In this document: positions 7,009 to 17,955 of the stretch, piece after piece
How the letters are laid out: every line of letters begins with the position of its first letter
Position numbering within the stretch: position 1 is the first letter of the stretch
The notes under the pieces: generated by a model
What the model was told of the DNA's origin: nothing
The model's database searches: none
The model's input: only the letters and a program-made list of their open reading frames with translations
Origin: Acidimicrobiia bacterium
GTDB taxonomy: Bacteria > Acidobacteriota > Terriglobia > Bryobacterales > Bryobacteraceae
Assembly: GCA_016871315.1 (NCBI GenBank)
Contig: VFZE01000017.1
Coordinates: 1 to 64,000 of the forward strand
Length of the DNA: 64,000 nt
Direction: 5' to 3'
Made by a program: the position numbers and the translations under genes

Positions 7009-9486
7009 TCATCTATAGGTGACGTAGAATGGCGAAACCCAGCCGATCTCCGGGTCGCCGTCCGGCTTTTCGGTGTCGCGCTGAAAGACGCGGAGGTAGT
7101 AGTAAGACCGGCCGGGGCGGGCATCGGTGTCGCGCCAGTTCAGGCGCGTGCGGCGCGAGGAGGGGCGTGTCGTGTAGACAAACTTGCCATCCTTGACGAC
7201 ATCTATGCGGAGGATGGTGTTGGGGGCTTCTATCGAGGCGTCCATACGCAACGGTTCGGTGACAGGGGCGTCCCATTCCTGTCCGGGCATGCGCGTTCCG
7301 TTGGCGGTGACCTTGAGGATGATCTCGTCACTGGCGGCGTAGGTTCGGCGGTCGTACATGCCGTCTAGGATGCCGCGGCGGTCTTCGGAGGCGGCCCAGA
7401 CAGCAGCCCAGGAATTGTGCGTCGAGCCGTGGTCGGAAAAGCTGACGAAGCCGTAGACGTTGCCCTTGGCCAGGGCGTCCTGGGCGAAGTGGCCGGGCTT
7501 GTCGGTCTGGGTGCGGCCGCGGAGTTCGTCCTTGGGCTGCGCGAAGGCCTCATAGCTGCCTCGCGCTCCCTGGTAGATTTCCAGCAGACAATCGAAGCGG
7601 GCGTTCGGCCAGTTCCAATCGGCCAGCGGTCCGGCGGCGAAAGTGTGGGGCACAATCACAGACTTCTGGCCGGGCTGTGAGAGGACCTTCTCCTCCCAAA
7701 ATTTCCACATCGCGGGCGGAGAGTTGTCCGCGGACTTGGGGCCCTTGCCGCGATCGATCATGCGCAGCGGCGCGCCGCGTTTCAAGAAAAGAACGTTACG
7801 GTGTCCGCCGGGGCTCTGCATGGAATGCTCGTAGCTGTACACGCCGGTGAAGTGCGGCGAGTGGGTGAACAGGTCAACCGCCTTCTGGACCCAATACCAC
7901 TGGTAATCGCGCAGACCGTCGGGCCAGCCTCCGCCAGTGACCTCGTTATGGTCGGAGGTGCCGAGGAAATCGAGCTGCGCGGCGTCGATGGCGTAGCGGT
8001 AGGTGTCGAGGATGGAACCGTCCACGCCGCTGTGGCCGCGGATGTCGGTGTGGCGGTGGGAGTCGCCTAGCAGCAGGGTGTAGGTCTTGCCGCCCGCGGT
8101 CATCGAGTGGCGTGGGCGGCGCGGCGGGCGGACGCCGGGTTTGGGGAGACGCGCGGCGGCCAGTTGAGGCTGCGACGAGGCGGCGGCTTGGGGCAGTTGC
8201 GCAAGGTAGGTGACGTAGTGCAGAGCGTGCGCCTGATCGCTGGGGCGTATGGTGGGGGAGCGGCCGTCGCTGGAATAGGCGACCTCAATGGCGCCAGCGG
8301 GATTACGGGCCAGCGAGACACGCTGCGAGTTGTGGCCAGAGCTGTCGGCGAACTGCAAGGGTAGCTCCCAGCCGGCGCCCGAGAGGCGCGTGGCGTAGAA
8401 ATGGTAGATCTCGTTGGGCTGCGTGTAGGTCCAGTGGCGGAAAACGAGCACGAGGCTGCCGGCTCCGTCGGTAATCAGCTGGGGCAGTTCGGCGTAGCGC
8501 TCCATCCGGTTGGTGAGGATCTTCTCGAGACCGTTGGAGGCGTCGTGAAGGCGGCCGCCGCTCCAGACGCGCATGCCGAGGCGGCGTGAATAGTGCAAGC
8601 CGCGGCTGCCGGGCGCGGCGCTGGAGGTGGAGTAGTCCTTTCCCCAGTTCTCGTCAGCTTCATCCCACGCTACCCAAACGCGGTTCTCCGTGTCGACCGC
8701 GACCCAGGAGTGAAACTGCGCGCAGGCTTCGGTGGTGACGCCGATCACCGGGCCGAGCTTTTCGCCAGCAAGCCCGCGCAGCATGACGTCGTAGTTGCCG
8801 TGGTGATAGGTATCCCAGCTTATCCAGGCTCGGCCGGTGGAATCGAGGGCGACGGCGGGTTCCCAGTCGCTAGCATCGCTTGTCGAGACGCGCATCTCCC
8901 TGCCCCAGCCTTGCGCGGTACGGCGGCGCGCATAGACATCGGCGTTGCCGTTGCGGAAGGACTGCCAGACGACGGTGAGTGCGCCGCCGGATTCGGCAGC
9001 CTGCACATTAAAATCCGAGTCAGGTGCAGTGGTGAGACGCTCGGGAGCGGCGGGTTGGCCGGAGGCGCGGACGTCAGCGGAGAAGAGTTCGAAGTTGCCA
9101 TCAATTTGCGAGGGCCAGATGACGCTAACGCCGTCCCGCCAAGGCGTGATGGCGGGCATGTAGTTGTCGGTGAGATTCCCGCTAACCGGGATGGGCGCGC
9201 CCCAGCGGCCCTGCGGGTCGCGGCGCTTCACAACAAGCCGGTCGGCGTCGCGGTCCCTCCATTCGATGTAAGTTGCCCACAGTGAGCCGTCGCGCGAGAA
9301 GGCGATGGCCGGGTAGTCACTTTGTTTGCCCGCGTCAGAGATGCGGACGCCATGGATGCGGCCGGAGAGTGAGGGGAGAGCGACGTTTTGGGGAGGGGGT
9401 GTTTCGGGCGAGACGGCCTGCTCGCGGCGTTGTTGGGAAAAAAGGGTGGCAGTGATGAACAGGAGAAGGAAGGCGGTCTTAATCAA
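7009..9486 (-). CDS. Secreted beta-propeller + PHP-like (DUF3604-like) metallohydrolase
   Basis: An 825-residue exported protein. The start is TTG at 9486, giving the signal peptide IKTAFLLLFITATLFSQ; it overlaps the upstream gene's end by 8 bases, and longer starts in this frame merely overlap that gene. Residues ~50-470 contain repeated propeller-like units (YPAIAFSRDGSLWATYIEW, VIWPSQIDGNFELFSADV) of sialidase/WD type. Residues ~500-825 carry PHP-type metal motifs, GDSHRHTD, DFLGTSDHNE and later FSDHGSTHN, as in the DUF3604 family. A phosphoesterase or other hydrolase activity is inferred from the family; the substrate is unknown. It ends with a beta-sandwich-like tail. Confidence 0.8.
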   Translation of the reverse strand: MIKTAFLLLFITATLFSQQRREQAVSPETPPPQNVALPSLSGRIHGVRISDAGKQSDYPAIAFSRDGSLWATYIEWRDRDADRLVVKRRDPQGRWGAPIPVSGNLTDNYMPAITPWRDGVSVIWPSQIDGNFELFSADVRASGQPAAPERLTTAPDSDFNVQAAESGGALTVVWQSFRNGNADVYARRRTAQGWGREMRVSTSDASDWEPAVALDSTGRAWISWDTYHHGNYDVMLRGLAGEKLGPVIGVTTEACAQFHSWVAVDTENRVWVAWDEADENWGKDYSTSSAAPGSRGLHYSRRLGMRVWSGGRLHDASNGLEKILTNRMERYAELPQLITDGAGSLVLVFRHWTYTQPNEIYHFYATRLSGAGWELPLQFADSSGHNSQRVSLARNPAGAIEVAYSSDGRSPTIRPSDQAHALHYVTYLAQLPQAAASSQPQLAAARLPKPGVRPPRRPRHSMTAGGKTYTLLLGDSHRHTDIRGHSGVDGSILDTYRYAIDAAQLDFLGTSDHNEVTGGGWPDGLRDYQWYWVQKAVDLFTHSPHFTGVYSYEHSMQSPGGHRNVLFLKRGAPLRMIDRGKGPKSADNSPPAMWKFWEEKVLSQPGQKSVIVPHTFAAGPLADWNWPNARFDCLLEIYQGARGSYEAFAQPKDELRGRTQTDKPGHFAQDALAKGNVYGFVSFSDHGSTHNSWAAVWAASEDRRGILDGMYDRRTYAASDEIILKVTANGTRMPGQEWDAPVTEPLRMDASIEAPNTILRIDVVKDGKFVYTTRPSSRRTRLNWRDTDARPGRSYYYLRVFQRDTEKPDGDPEIGWVSPFYVTYR

Positions 9487-9787
9487 GGTCGATATCCTTT
9501 TGGGGCGGGCGCTGGTCTGGGTCCTCCTTGGCCTGCTTGAACAGCTCATCGAACTTCTTGTTGAGCACGTCCTGGCGGTTTTTCTGGTCCTGCATCGATT
9601 TCTGGAAGACTTCCTCGCGTCGCGCCGATTCGCCTTTGAGACGCTGCACAGCGGCGGCAAGATCCTCGATGGGCTTCGGTTTCTCCTTTTCTTTGTGTGA
9701 GATAACAGCGCTGGTGATGGGGTCCACTTTGAGCGCCGCCTCGCAGCACGGGCAAGTCACTTCGAGCAGCTTGGATGGGGCCGGCAT
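9479..9787 (-). CDS. Small CxxC/coiled-coil protein
   Basis: A 102-residue protein with one CPCC pair near residue 12 followed by a highly charged predicted coiled coil from ~35 to ~90. Only two cysteines are present, so a complete four-cysteine zinc ribbon is not formed by one chain; dimerisation through the coil could provide the other half. Its last bases overlap the TTG start of the secreted propeller/PHP protein, so the two are translationally coupled. Function unknown. Confidence 0.65.
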   Translation of the reverse strand: MPAPSKLLEVTCPCCEAALKVDPITSAVISHKEKEKPKPIEDLAAAVQRLKGESARREEVFQKSMQDQKNRQDVLNKKFDELFKQAKEDPDQRPPQKDIDLD

Positions 9788-9935
9788 ACCGGCATCTTAT
9801 CGCAAACGCGCAAGGGCTAAAGATCACAATCACCTTAGCCGATAGTTAAGAGTGTTTTCTGAGGAGCCGTATTGCTTTTGCCTGATTGCTGATCTCCAGG
9901 GAAAACTCTAATTTTGGATTTGGGGAGCAACCCGG

Positions 9936-11129
9936 ATGCTTCGAGCAGTGATCATATCGCCCGATACGGAGTTGGGCGACCGGCTGGCTGAGCTGATTGC
10001 CCGCGCCGGACGGGTGGGCCTTGCGAAATCGATTGATCGCTACCTGGTCAGCCACGAACTGGAACGGTTCTTGCGCGCCAACGCACCGCAAGTGGTCTTT
10101 CTGGGTATTCAGAATCTAGGTGACGCGATGGAAGTCGTCCGCCAGGTCGAGGAATTCATGCCCGGCCTGCAAGTGGTGGCGATTGACCGGGGCTGCGATC
10201 CGGCCACGCTGCTGGATCTGATGCGGAACGGCGTGCGTGAGTTTCTTGCCTACCCATTCGACATGGCCAGCTTCATGGGAGCCGTGGAGCGGCTTGAGGA
10301 GATGGTGGACAAGCAGCCGGCGGTCTACGACACAACCGACATGGTGGTGTCGTTCCTGCCCGCTAAGGCCGGCGTCGGCACCTCCACCATCGCCCTAAAC
10401 ACGGCCATCGCGCTGTCGCGCATCACCGAAAGGAACGTCCTATTGTCGGACCTGGATCTGAACTCAGGGCTGATCGGCTTCATGCTGAAGCTGGACAACG
10501 TCTATACGATTTACGAAGCGGCGGAGAATTGCGACAAGCTGGACGAACATATCTGGCCGCAATTGGTGGCCAGCCAGGACAAGCTGGACGTGCTGCCGGC
10601 GGGCCGGTTGGACCCTCAGTCACGTATTGAGCCGGTGCAGATCCGTAAGCTGATCGCATTCGCGCGGAGATTCTATTCGGCGCTTTGCTTGGATTTGAGC
10701 GGCAACATGGAGAAGTTCTCGCTCGAGGTGATGCAGGAGTCCAAGCGGATCTTCCTGGTCTGCACGCCGGAGATTCCTTCGCTGCACCTGGCACGACAAA
10801 AGTTCCAACTGCTCAGCAACATGGACCTGGGCGACCGTGTCGCGGTGCTGTTGAACCGGTCGCAGAATCGGTCCATCATCACCCCCGCCCAAGTGGAGCA
10901 GCTGCTCGGCGTTCCGGTCTTCATGGAGTTCCCGAACGAATATAAGGGAGTACACCAGGCACTGACGGCCGGACAGGGTGTAGAGCCAGCCACCGAGCTT
11001 GGCAAACAGTTCGCGCACCTGTCCTACTACATCTTGGACAAGACGCCGCCGACGAAGACGGGAAAGGGCAAAAAGAAGTTCCTGGAGTACTTCACGGTGC
11101 CGCGCTATACGATGTCGCCGCAGAAGTAG
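9936..11129 (+). CDS. TadZ/CpaE-like pilus-assembly ATPase
   Basis: 397 residues: a receiver-like N-terminal domain (~1-125) followed by a MinD/ParA-type ATPase domain (~128-370). TadZ/CpaE proteins position Tad (Flp) pilus machinery at the cell pole. The P-loop reads KAGVGTSTI; the first deviant-Walker lysine is present, but the second is replaced by Thr, typical of TadZ-type proteins with weak or no ATPase activity. LLSDLDLNSG matches the Walker A' region and ALCLDLSG the Walker B region. A GGGGAGC-like ribosome site lies about 8 bases before ATG. No other tad genes are in the window. An orphan septum-site regulator is the alternative. Confidence 0.85.
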   Translation: MLRAVIISPDTELGDRLAELIARAGRVGLAKSIDRYLVSHELERFLRANAPQVVFLGIQNLGDAMEVVRQVEEFMPGLQVVAIDRGCDPATLLDLMRNGVREFLAYPFDMASFMGAVERLEEMVDKQPAVYDTTDMVVSFLPAKAGVGTSTIALNTAIALSRITERNVLLSDLDLNSGLIGFMLKLDNVYTIYEAAENCDKLDEHIWPQLVASQDKLDVLPAGRLDPQSRIEPVQIRKLIAFARRFYSALCLDLSGNMEKFSLEVMQESKRIFLVCTPEIPSLHLARQKFQLLSNMDLGDRVAVLLNRSQNRSIITPAQVEQLLGVPVFMEFPNEYKGVHQALTAGQGVEPATELGKQFAHLSYYILDKTPPTKTGKGKKKFLEYFTVPRYTMSPQK

Positions 11130-11134
11130 CGGCT

Positions 11135-12496
11135 CTATTGGCGCGGCGGGCGGTTGCCGGCTTCCAAGGTTGCCGTGCGCATATCTAGCTTCCACAGAAG
11201 AAGCAGTCCAATCACGAAGAAGACGATCAGGGAGAGGATCGCCAGTCGAAAGCTGCCAGTCCATTGCAAGGCCAGCCCGAGCAGAAGGGGCCCCAGCCAA
11301 CTGGTGCCCTTCTCGCTGATCTCATAGACGGAAAAGTACTCCGCTTCCTGGCCTTTGGGGATCATAAAGGTGTAGATCGACCGGCTGAGCGCCTGGCTGC
11401 CGCCAAGCACAACGCCGATCACGCCTGCGGCTAGGTAGAAATGCGTCGCCGTGTGCACTCCCAGGTAGATCCACACAAGCGTCGCCAGCCAGATGGCGAG
11501 CGACACCATCACGGCCTCCTTGTTGCCGATCCAGCGCGCCAAGTACTCGAAGCCGATGGCTCCGAAGAAGGCGACGAATTGGGTGAGCAGAATGGCGGAA
11601 GTGAGAACCTTGATCGGCAGACCCATCTCCTCGCGGCCAAACTGGGCGGCCATGGAGATGACTGTCTGAATGCCGTCGTTGTAGATGAGGTAGGCGACGA
11701 GAAAGAGCAGCGTCTGCGGATAATTGCGTATCTGGGAGAAGGTGTGGATCAGCTGGCGGACGGCTTCACCCACCTGGCTGCGTCCGGGTGGCGGAGATTT
11801 TTGAGGACCGCGGTTGCGCAGGTAGCGCAGGGGAATGATAGTGAACAGCGCCCACCAGATTCCGGCGGAGGCGAGCGAGATCCGCACGGCGTGGCCTTCG
11901 CTGATGCCCAGCGATTCCGCTTGCCAGAAGAGAACAAGATTGAGAGCGAGCAAAATGCCTCCGCCGAGGTAACCAAGTCCCCAGCCCTTCGAGGAGACCT
12001 TGTCGCGTTCCTCGGGTGGAGCTATTTCCGGCAGGAAGGAATTGTAAATAACGATGGATGCACCGAAAGTGAAGTTGGCTCCTAGGAAGAGCAGGCAGCC
12101 CAGCAGGTAGCGCTCCCCGCCAAGGAAGTACATGAGGCCGGTCGAGATGGCGCCGATGTAGGCAAGCGTGCCGAGCAACTCGCGCTTGCGCCGGCCATAG
12201 TCGGCCATTGCGCCAAACAGCGGCAGCGCGATCACCTGAGTAAGAACAGAGAGGCTCACCGCGTAGGGCCAGACCGATTGTGCGGCAATGCGTACGCCGA
12301 ACAGCGTAAGAAAGCCGTCAGCGCCCGCGGCCGATTTGGCGAGCGAAGTGAGATAGGGTCCGAGAAAGACGGTAACGGCGGTGGTGTAGAAGGCGGAGTT
12401 GGCCCAGTCATACATGTACCAGGCGCGCTGTTCCTTTGTGCTATATGCCGGCGGCGGGGGTTCCGATATCACGGAGTTTTTAGTGGGCCCCTTCAT
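11135..12496 (-). CDS. MFS transporter, UMF1/Atg22 type
   Basis: About 453 residues with around 12 predicted membrane helices. The N-terminal AWYMYDWANSAFYTTAVTVF is the signature of the UMF1 (Atg22-like) branch of the major facilitator superfamily, whose substrates in bacteria are largely unknown. ATG at 12496 is preferred over the GTG at 12526, because the protein then starts close to the conserved segment; either start lies inside the end of the upstream aas-like gene, so the pair is coupled. E. coli also pairs aas with an MFS protein (the lysophospholipid flippase LplT), so a role in lysophospholipid re-uptake is a reasonable inference, not shown by sequence. Confidence 0.85.
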   Translation of the reverse strand: MKGPTKNSVISEPPPPAYSTKEQRAWYMYDWANSAFYTTAVTVFLGPYLTSLAKSAAGADGFLTLFGVRIAAQSVWPYAVSLSVLTQVIALPLFGAMADYGRRKRELLGTLAYIGAISTGLMYFLGGERYLLGCLLFLGANFTFGASIVIYNSFLPEIAPPEERDKVSSKGWGLGYLGGGILLALNLVLFWQAESLGISEGHAVRISLASAGIWWALFTIIPLRYLRNRGPQKSPPPGRSQVGEAVRQLIHTFSQIRNYPQTLLFLVAYLIYNDGIQTVISMAAQFGREEMGLPIKVLTSAILLTQFVAFFGAIGFEYLARWIGNKEAVMVSLAIWLATLVWIYLGVHTATHFYLAAGVIGVVLGGSQALSRSIYTFMIPKGQEAEYFSVYEISEKGTSWLGPLLLGLALQWTGSFRLAILSLIVFFVIGLLLLWKLDMRTATLEAGNRPPRQ

Positions 12497-14645
12497 GAAC
12501 AGCGCGCGGGCGTTCCGCGGCCACACGGGCCATATCGCTGAGCGTGACGTAGTCGCACTTGCCGCTACCCAGGCGGGGGATCTTCTCCATGTAGTGGACG
12601 TTGCGAGGCACGGCCACCTCGGCGAGCCCCGCCTGACGCGCGGTCGATAGGAGATGTTCCCGCTTCAGGTTCGGATCCTCGGTGAACAGCACGATCGTTT
12701 CGCCGCGGCGGTCGCTGGCAACGGTGGAGGCGGCATGTGCCTTTCCGGGTGAGGCGAGAGCCGCCATCTGCTCAACCACTTCGAGCGAGACCATCTCGCC
12801 AGCCACTTTGGCAAAGCGCTTCGCGCGCCCGACGATGCGCACGTAGCCTTCATCCAGTTCGACGATGTCGCCGGTATCGTACCATTCCGGCCCCATCCCT
12901 GACTCCGGCTGCTGGATCACCCCGGGCTTGTCGTGCAGCAGGTAACCCCGCATGCGGTTCGGGCCGCGAACGTGGAGCCGCGCGCCACGCTCAATGCCCG
13001 GGACCGGCTCCAGACAACAATCCATGCCGGGCATGATTTTGCCCACCGTTCCCGGTTTGTTGAAGTAGGGCGTGTTCACGGCAATGACCGGCGAGAATTC
13101 CGTCACGCCGTAGCCCTCCAGAATGCGTAGTCCGAACTTCTCCATCCAGACCTGACGCACGGAATCAGCCAGCTTCTCGGCCCCGCTGAGAACGTAGCGG
13201 ACGGAATAGAAATCCAGTGGATGGGCGCAGCGGGCATAATTGCCGAGGAAGGTGGAGGTGCCGAAGATTACCGTGCAGTCGCGGTCATAACACATCTCGG
13301 GGACCATGCGGTAGTGGAGCGGGGACGGATAGAGGAAAAGCCGCGCGCCGGTAACGACAGGAACCAGGGCACCAGCCGTAAGTCCGAAGGAATGGAATAA
13401 TGGAAGCGCGACCAGAAACTTGTCGCGGTTGGAGAATTCGATGACGGCGCGGATCTGATTCACGTTGGCGAGAATGGATCCGTGGCTGAGTACTACGCCC
13501 TTGGGCTTGCCCTCAGAACCCGAGGTGAACAGCACCACGGCCGGGTCTTCGGAGCGCGTTTCCAGCATGCACCGGTGCGGGCGGCGCAGCGCGAAGCCGA
13601 TCAGCCATAGCTTGTCTAAGAGGGAAAACTGCGAGCGCAGGTCTTCCAGGTAGACTATGCGCACACCCTGAAGCTTGGACACTTTGTCGGTCAGCCGGGC
13701 TTTCTCCAGAAACGCCCGCGAGGTGAGCACCGTCTTGATCGCCGCCACTTCAATTGCGCTCTGCATGCCGTCGACGCCAGCCGTGTAGTTGAGCATCGCG
13801 GGCACGCGGCGGCGGGAGAACAGGCCTAGCAGCAGCATGATGGTGGGCGTCATGTTCGGCATCAAAACGCCGACGGTCTCGTCCTGCCTGGAGAGCCGGG
13901 AGACAAGCCGGCCGAGGGCGAGCGCACCCTTCAACACATCACCGAAGGTTGCTGGCTGGAAGCGGATGTCCTCGATGAGTTCGGCGTCGCGGCCAAAACG
14001 ATCCGCCGCTTTCAGGAAGGAGGCGAACAGCGTGGATGGGGGTTGTGCCTTCACCCAGTTTTCTTCCAGCAGACGCCGGATTTGATCGCTCACGTGGCGG
14101 CGGCGCTGGCGGCCACTGCGCCCTTCCCGCTCCTTCAGTTGCACCGGCGGGTAGTAAGTGACGCGCACCGGCGGCTTGCCAATGACCGGGAACGGCGCCT
14201 TCATTCGGCCGAAGCGGGAATGCACGGCGCCGTCGATATTCACCGGCAGCAGCGAGGCGCCGGTTCGCGATAGCAGAAATGCCAGCCCGTCATATACCTT
14301 CATCAGGCTCCCGGTGACCGTGATGCGGCCTTCCGGAAAAATGCAAACCCGCTTTCCCGCTTCGATCAGGTGCACAATGGATTTCATCGCAAGCGGATTG
14401 GCCGTGTCGACGACTACGTGTGGAATGAACCGGAAGAACAGCCGCAGCGGCCACTTGGCGGCGATGGTGGTGTGGATGATCCAGGTAAGCTCGAACGGAA
14501 GAAAACAGCCGACGAGAAAAGGGTCGAGAAAGCTCTGGTGATTGGCCACCACGATCAGCCGGTCCGGAATCTCGGTGCCCGTGCCGCCGCGCACCTCCAC
14601 CTTCAAGAACAACCGGAGAACAGTCTTCGCCAGAATTTTCAGCAA
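12480..14645 (-). CDS. aas: Bifunctional acyltransferase / acyl-ACP synthetase (Aas-like)
   Basis: 721 residues, matching E. coli Aas (~719). The N-terminal domain (~1-200) is a PlsC-type acyltransferase with NHQSFLD (HX4D) and FPEGRIT. The C-terminal domain (~210-710) is an AMP-forming ligase with FTSGSEGKPKGVVLSHGS, EGYGVTE, YDTGDIVELDEG and the C-terminal LGSGKCDYV. Family role: activate a fatty acid onto ACP and transfer it to the 2-position of lysophosphatidylethanolamine on the inner membrane. The start is TTG at 14645, four bases after the upstream stop. It is followed by an MFS transporter, reminiscent of lplT-aas. Confidence 0.9.
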   Translation of the reverse strand: MLKILAKTVLRLFLKVEVRGGTGTEIPDRLIVVANHQSFLDPFLVGCFLPFELTWIIHTTIAAKWPLRLFFRFIPHVVVDTANPLAMKSIVHLIEAGKRVCIFPEGRITVTGSLMKVYDGLAFLLSRTGASLLPVNIDGAVHSRFGRMKAPFPVIGKPPVRVTYYPPVQLKEREGRSGRQRRRHVSDQIRRLLEENWVKAQPPSTLFASFLKAADRFGRDAELIEDIRFQPATFGDVLKGALALGRLVSRLSRQDETVGVLMPNMTPTIMLLLGLFSRRRVPAMLNYTAGVDGMQSAIEVAAIKTVLTSRAFLEKARLTDKVSKLQGVRIVYLEDLRSQFSLLDKLWLIGFALRRPHRCMLETRSEDPAVVLFTSGSEGKPKGVVLSHGSILANVNQIRAVIEFSNRDKFLVALPLFHSFGLTAGALVPVVTGARLFLYPSPLHYRMVPEMCYDRDCTVIFGTSTFLGNYARCAHPLDFYSVRYVLSGAEKLADSVRQVWMEKFGLRILEGYGVTEFSPVIAVNTPYFNKPGTVGKIMPGMDCCLEPVPGIERGARLHVRGPNRMRGYLLHDKPGVIQQPESGMGPEWYDTGDIVELDEGYVRIVGRAKRFAKVAGEMVSLEVVEQMAALASPGKAHAASTVASDRRGETIVLFTEDPNLKREHLLSTARQAGLAEVAVPRNVHYMEKIPRLGSGKCDYVTLSDMARVAAERPRAVHEGAH

Positions 14646-14649
14646 CTCT

Positions 14650-17259
<2,610 letters not shown>

Positions 17260-17293
17260 TTAGTTATTGTAGTTTGCCGGAGCACGGCGCCGC

Positions 17294-17875
17294 CTACGCC
17301 AGAAGGTCTAGGAATGTCCCCGGACCGAACTCCGGCGGCGGCAGGAAGCCGGCATGCGCGGCCGATTGCTGGGAGCGCCGCGACAGTTCCGCTTGCGCCT
17401 TGGCCATCATTTGCGCCGCTACGGCAGCCACGGCGCGATCCTGAAAGGAGGGATCGGCGGGCGCGTGGGCGGCGGCGATGATCGTTTGCGCTTTGCGGAT
17501 GGTGGCCTCCGGATCGCCGGGCACGGGTGAGCTATCGATGCTCACCTCCCCGGCCACCGCATAGCGCTGCCCGTCCGGACCGGTGACGTAGCTGTAGCTG
17601 GCGCCGCTAGTTGCATGGGCCCCGGCCGCGGCCAGATGCGCCTGCTCGTGGGCGCGCACCTCGCGGTCGGTCTTGGCTAGCTCGGCCACCTTGCGCCGCG
17701 CCTCGTCGCTCAGGTTCAGTTGGTCGGACGCCTGGCGCGCCGCGGCGCGCTCATGGCCGCCGGCCTGGCAAAGCGAACACGTGGCCGGGTCATGAGCGGC
17801 TTTCTCGGCGCGCTTGGCATCCAGGGTGTGCTCGAACACCGGAATCGAAGCGACGGGACTGATCGGGCCTAACAC
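17294..17875 (-). CDS. SprA-related putative metalloprotease
   Basis: 193 residues starting with GTG at 17875; no other in-frame start precedes the conserved region. The core TDREVRAHEQAHLAAAG followed by YSYVTGPDGQRYAVAGEV is the SprA-related/CJM1_0395 family signature; HEQAH resembles an HExxH zinc site. An upstream CSLCQAGG pair may bind metal or be redox active. Function in the family is not established. An 18-base inverted repeat lies immediately upstream of the start. Confidence 0.8.
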   Translation of the reverse strand: MLGPISPVASIPVFEHTLDAKRAEKAAHDPATCSLCQAGGHERAAARQASDQLNLSDEARRKVAELAKTDREVRAHEQAHLAAAGAHATSGASYSYVTGPDGQRYAVAGEVSIDSSPVPGDPEATIRKAQTIIAAAHAPADPSFQDRAVAAVAAQMMAKAQAELSRRSQQSAAHAGFLPPPEFGPGTFLDLLA

Positions 17876-17893
17876 GACACGATTTCTCGTGTC
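17876..17893. promoter_or_regulatory. Inverted repeat between divergent genes
   Basis: GACACGA and TCGTGTC form a perfect 7-bp inverted repeat around TTTC. It abuts the GTG start of the SprA-related gene and lies 62 bases upstream of the divergent ThuA-TonB fusion gene. It could be an operator for either gene or a short 5' hairpin. Confidence 0.35.
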
Positions 17894-17955
17894 CCTTATC
17901 GGCCGATTGTCATCGAGTTTTAGCTTGCCGATAGTACTATGATGTTTCTCAAGCC

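Noticed and set aside
9815-9840. GGCTAA/TTAGCC inverted repeat between the divergent genes at 9.8-9.9 kb
   Set aside because: Only 6 bp with a 14-base loop and no T-run; could be a weak operator, but chance is as likely.
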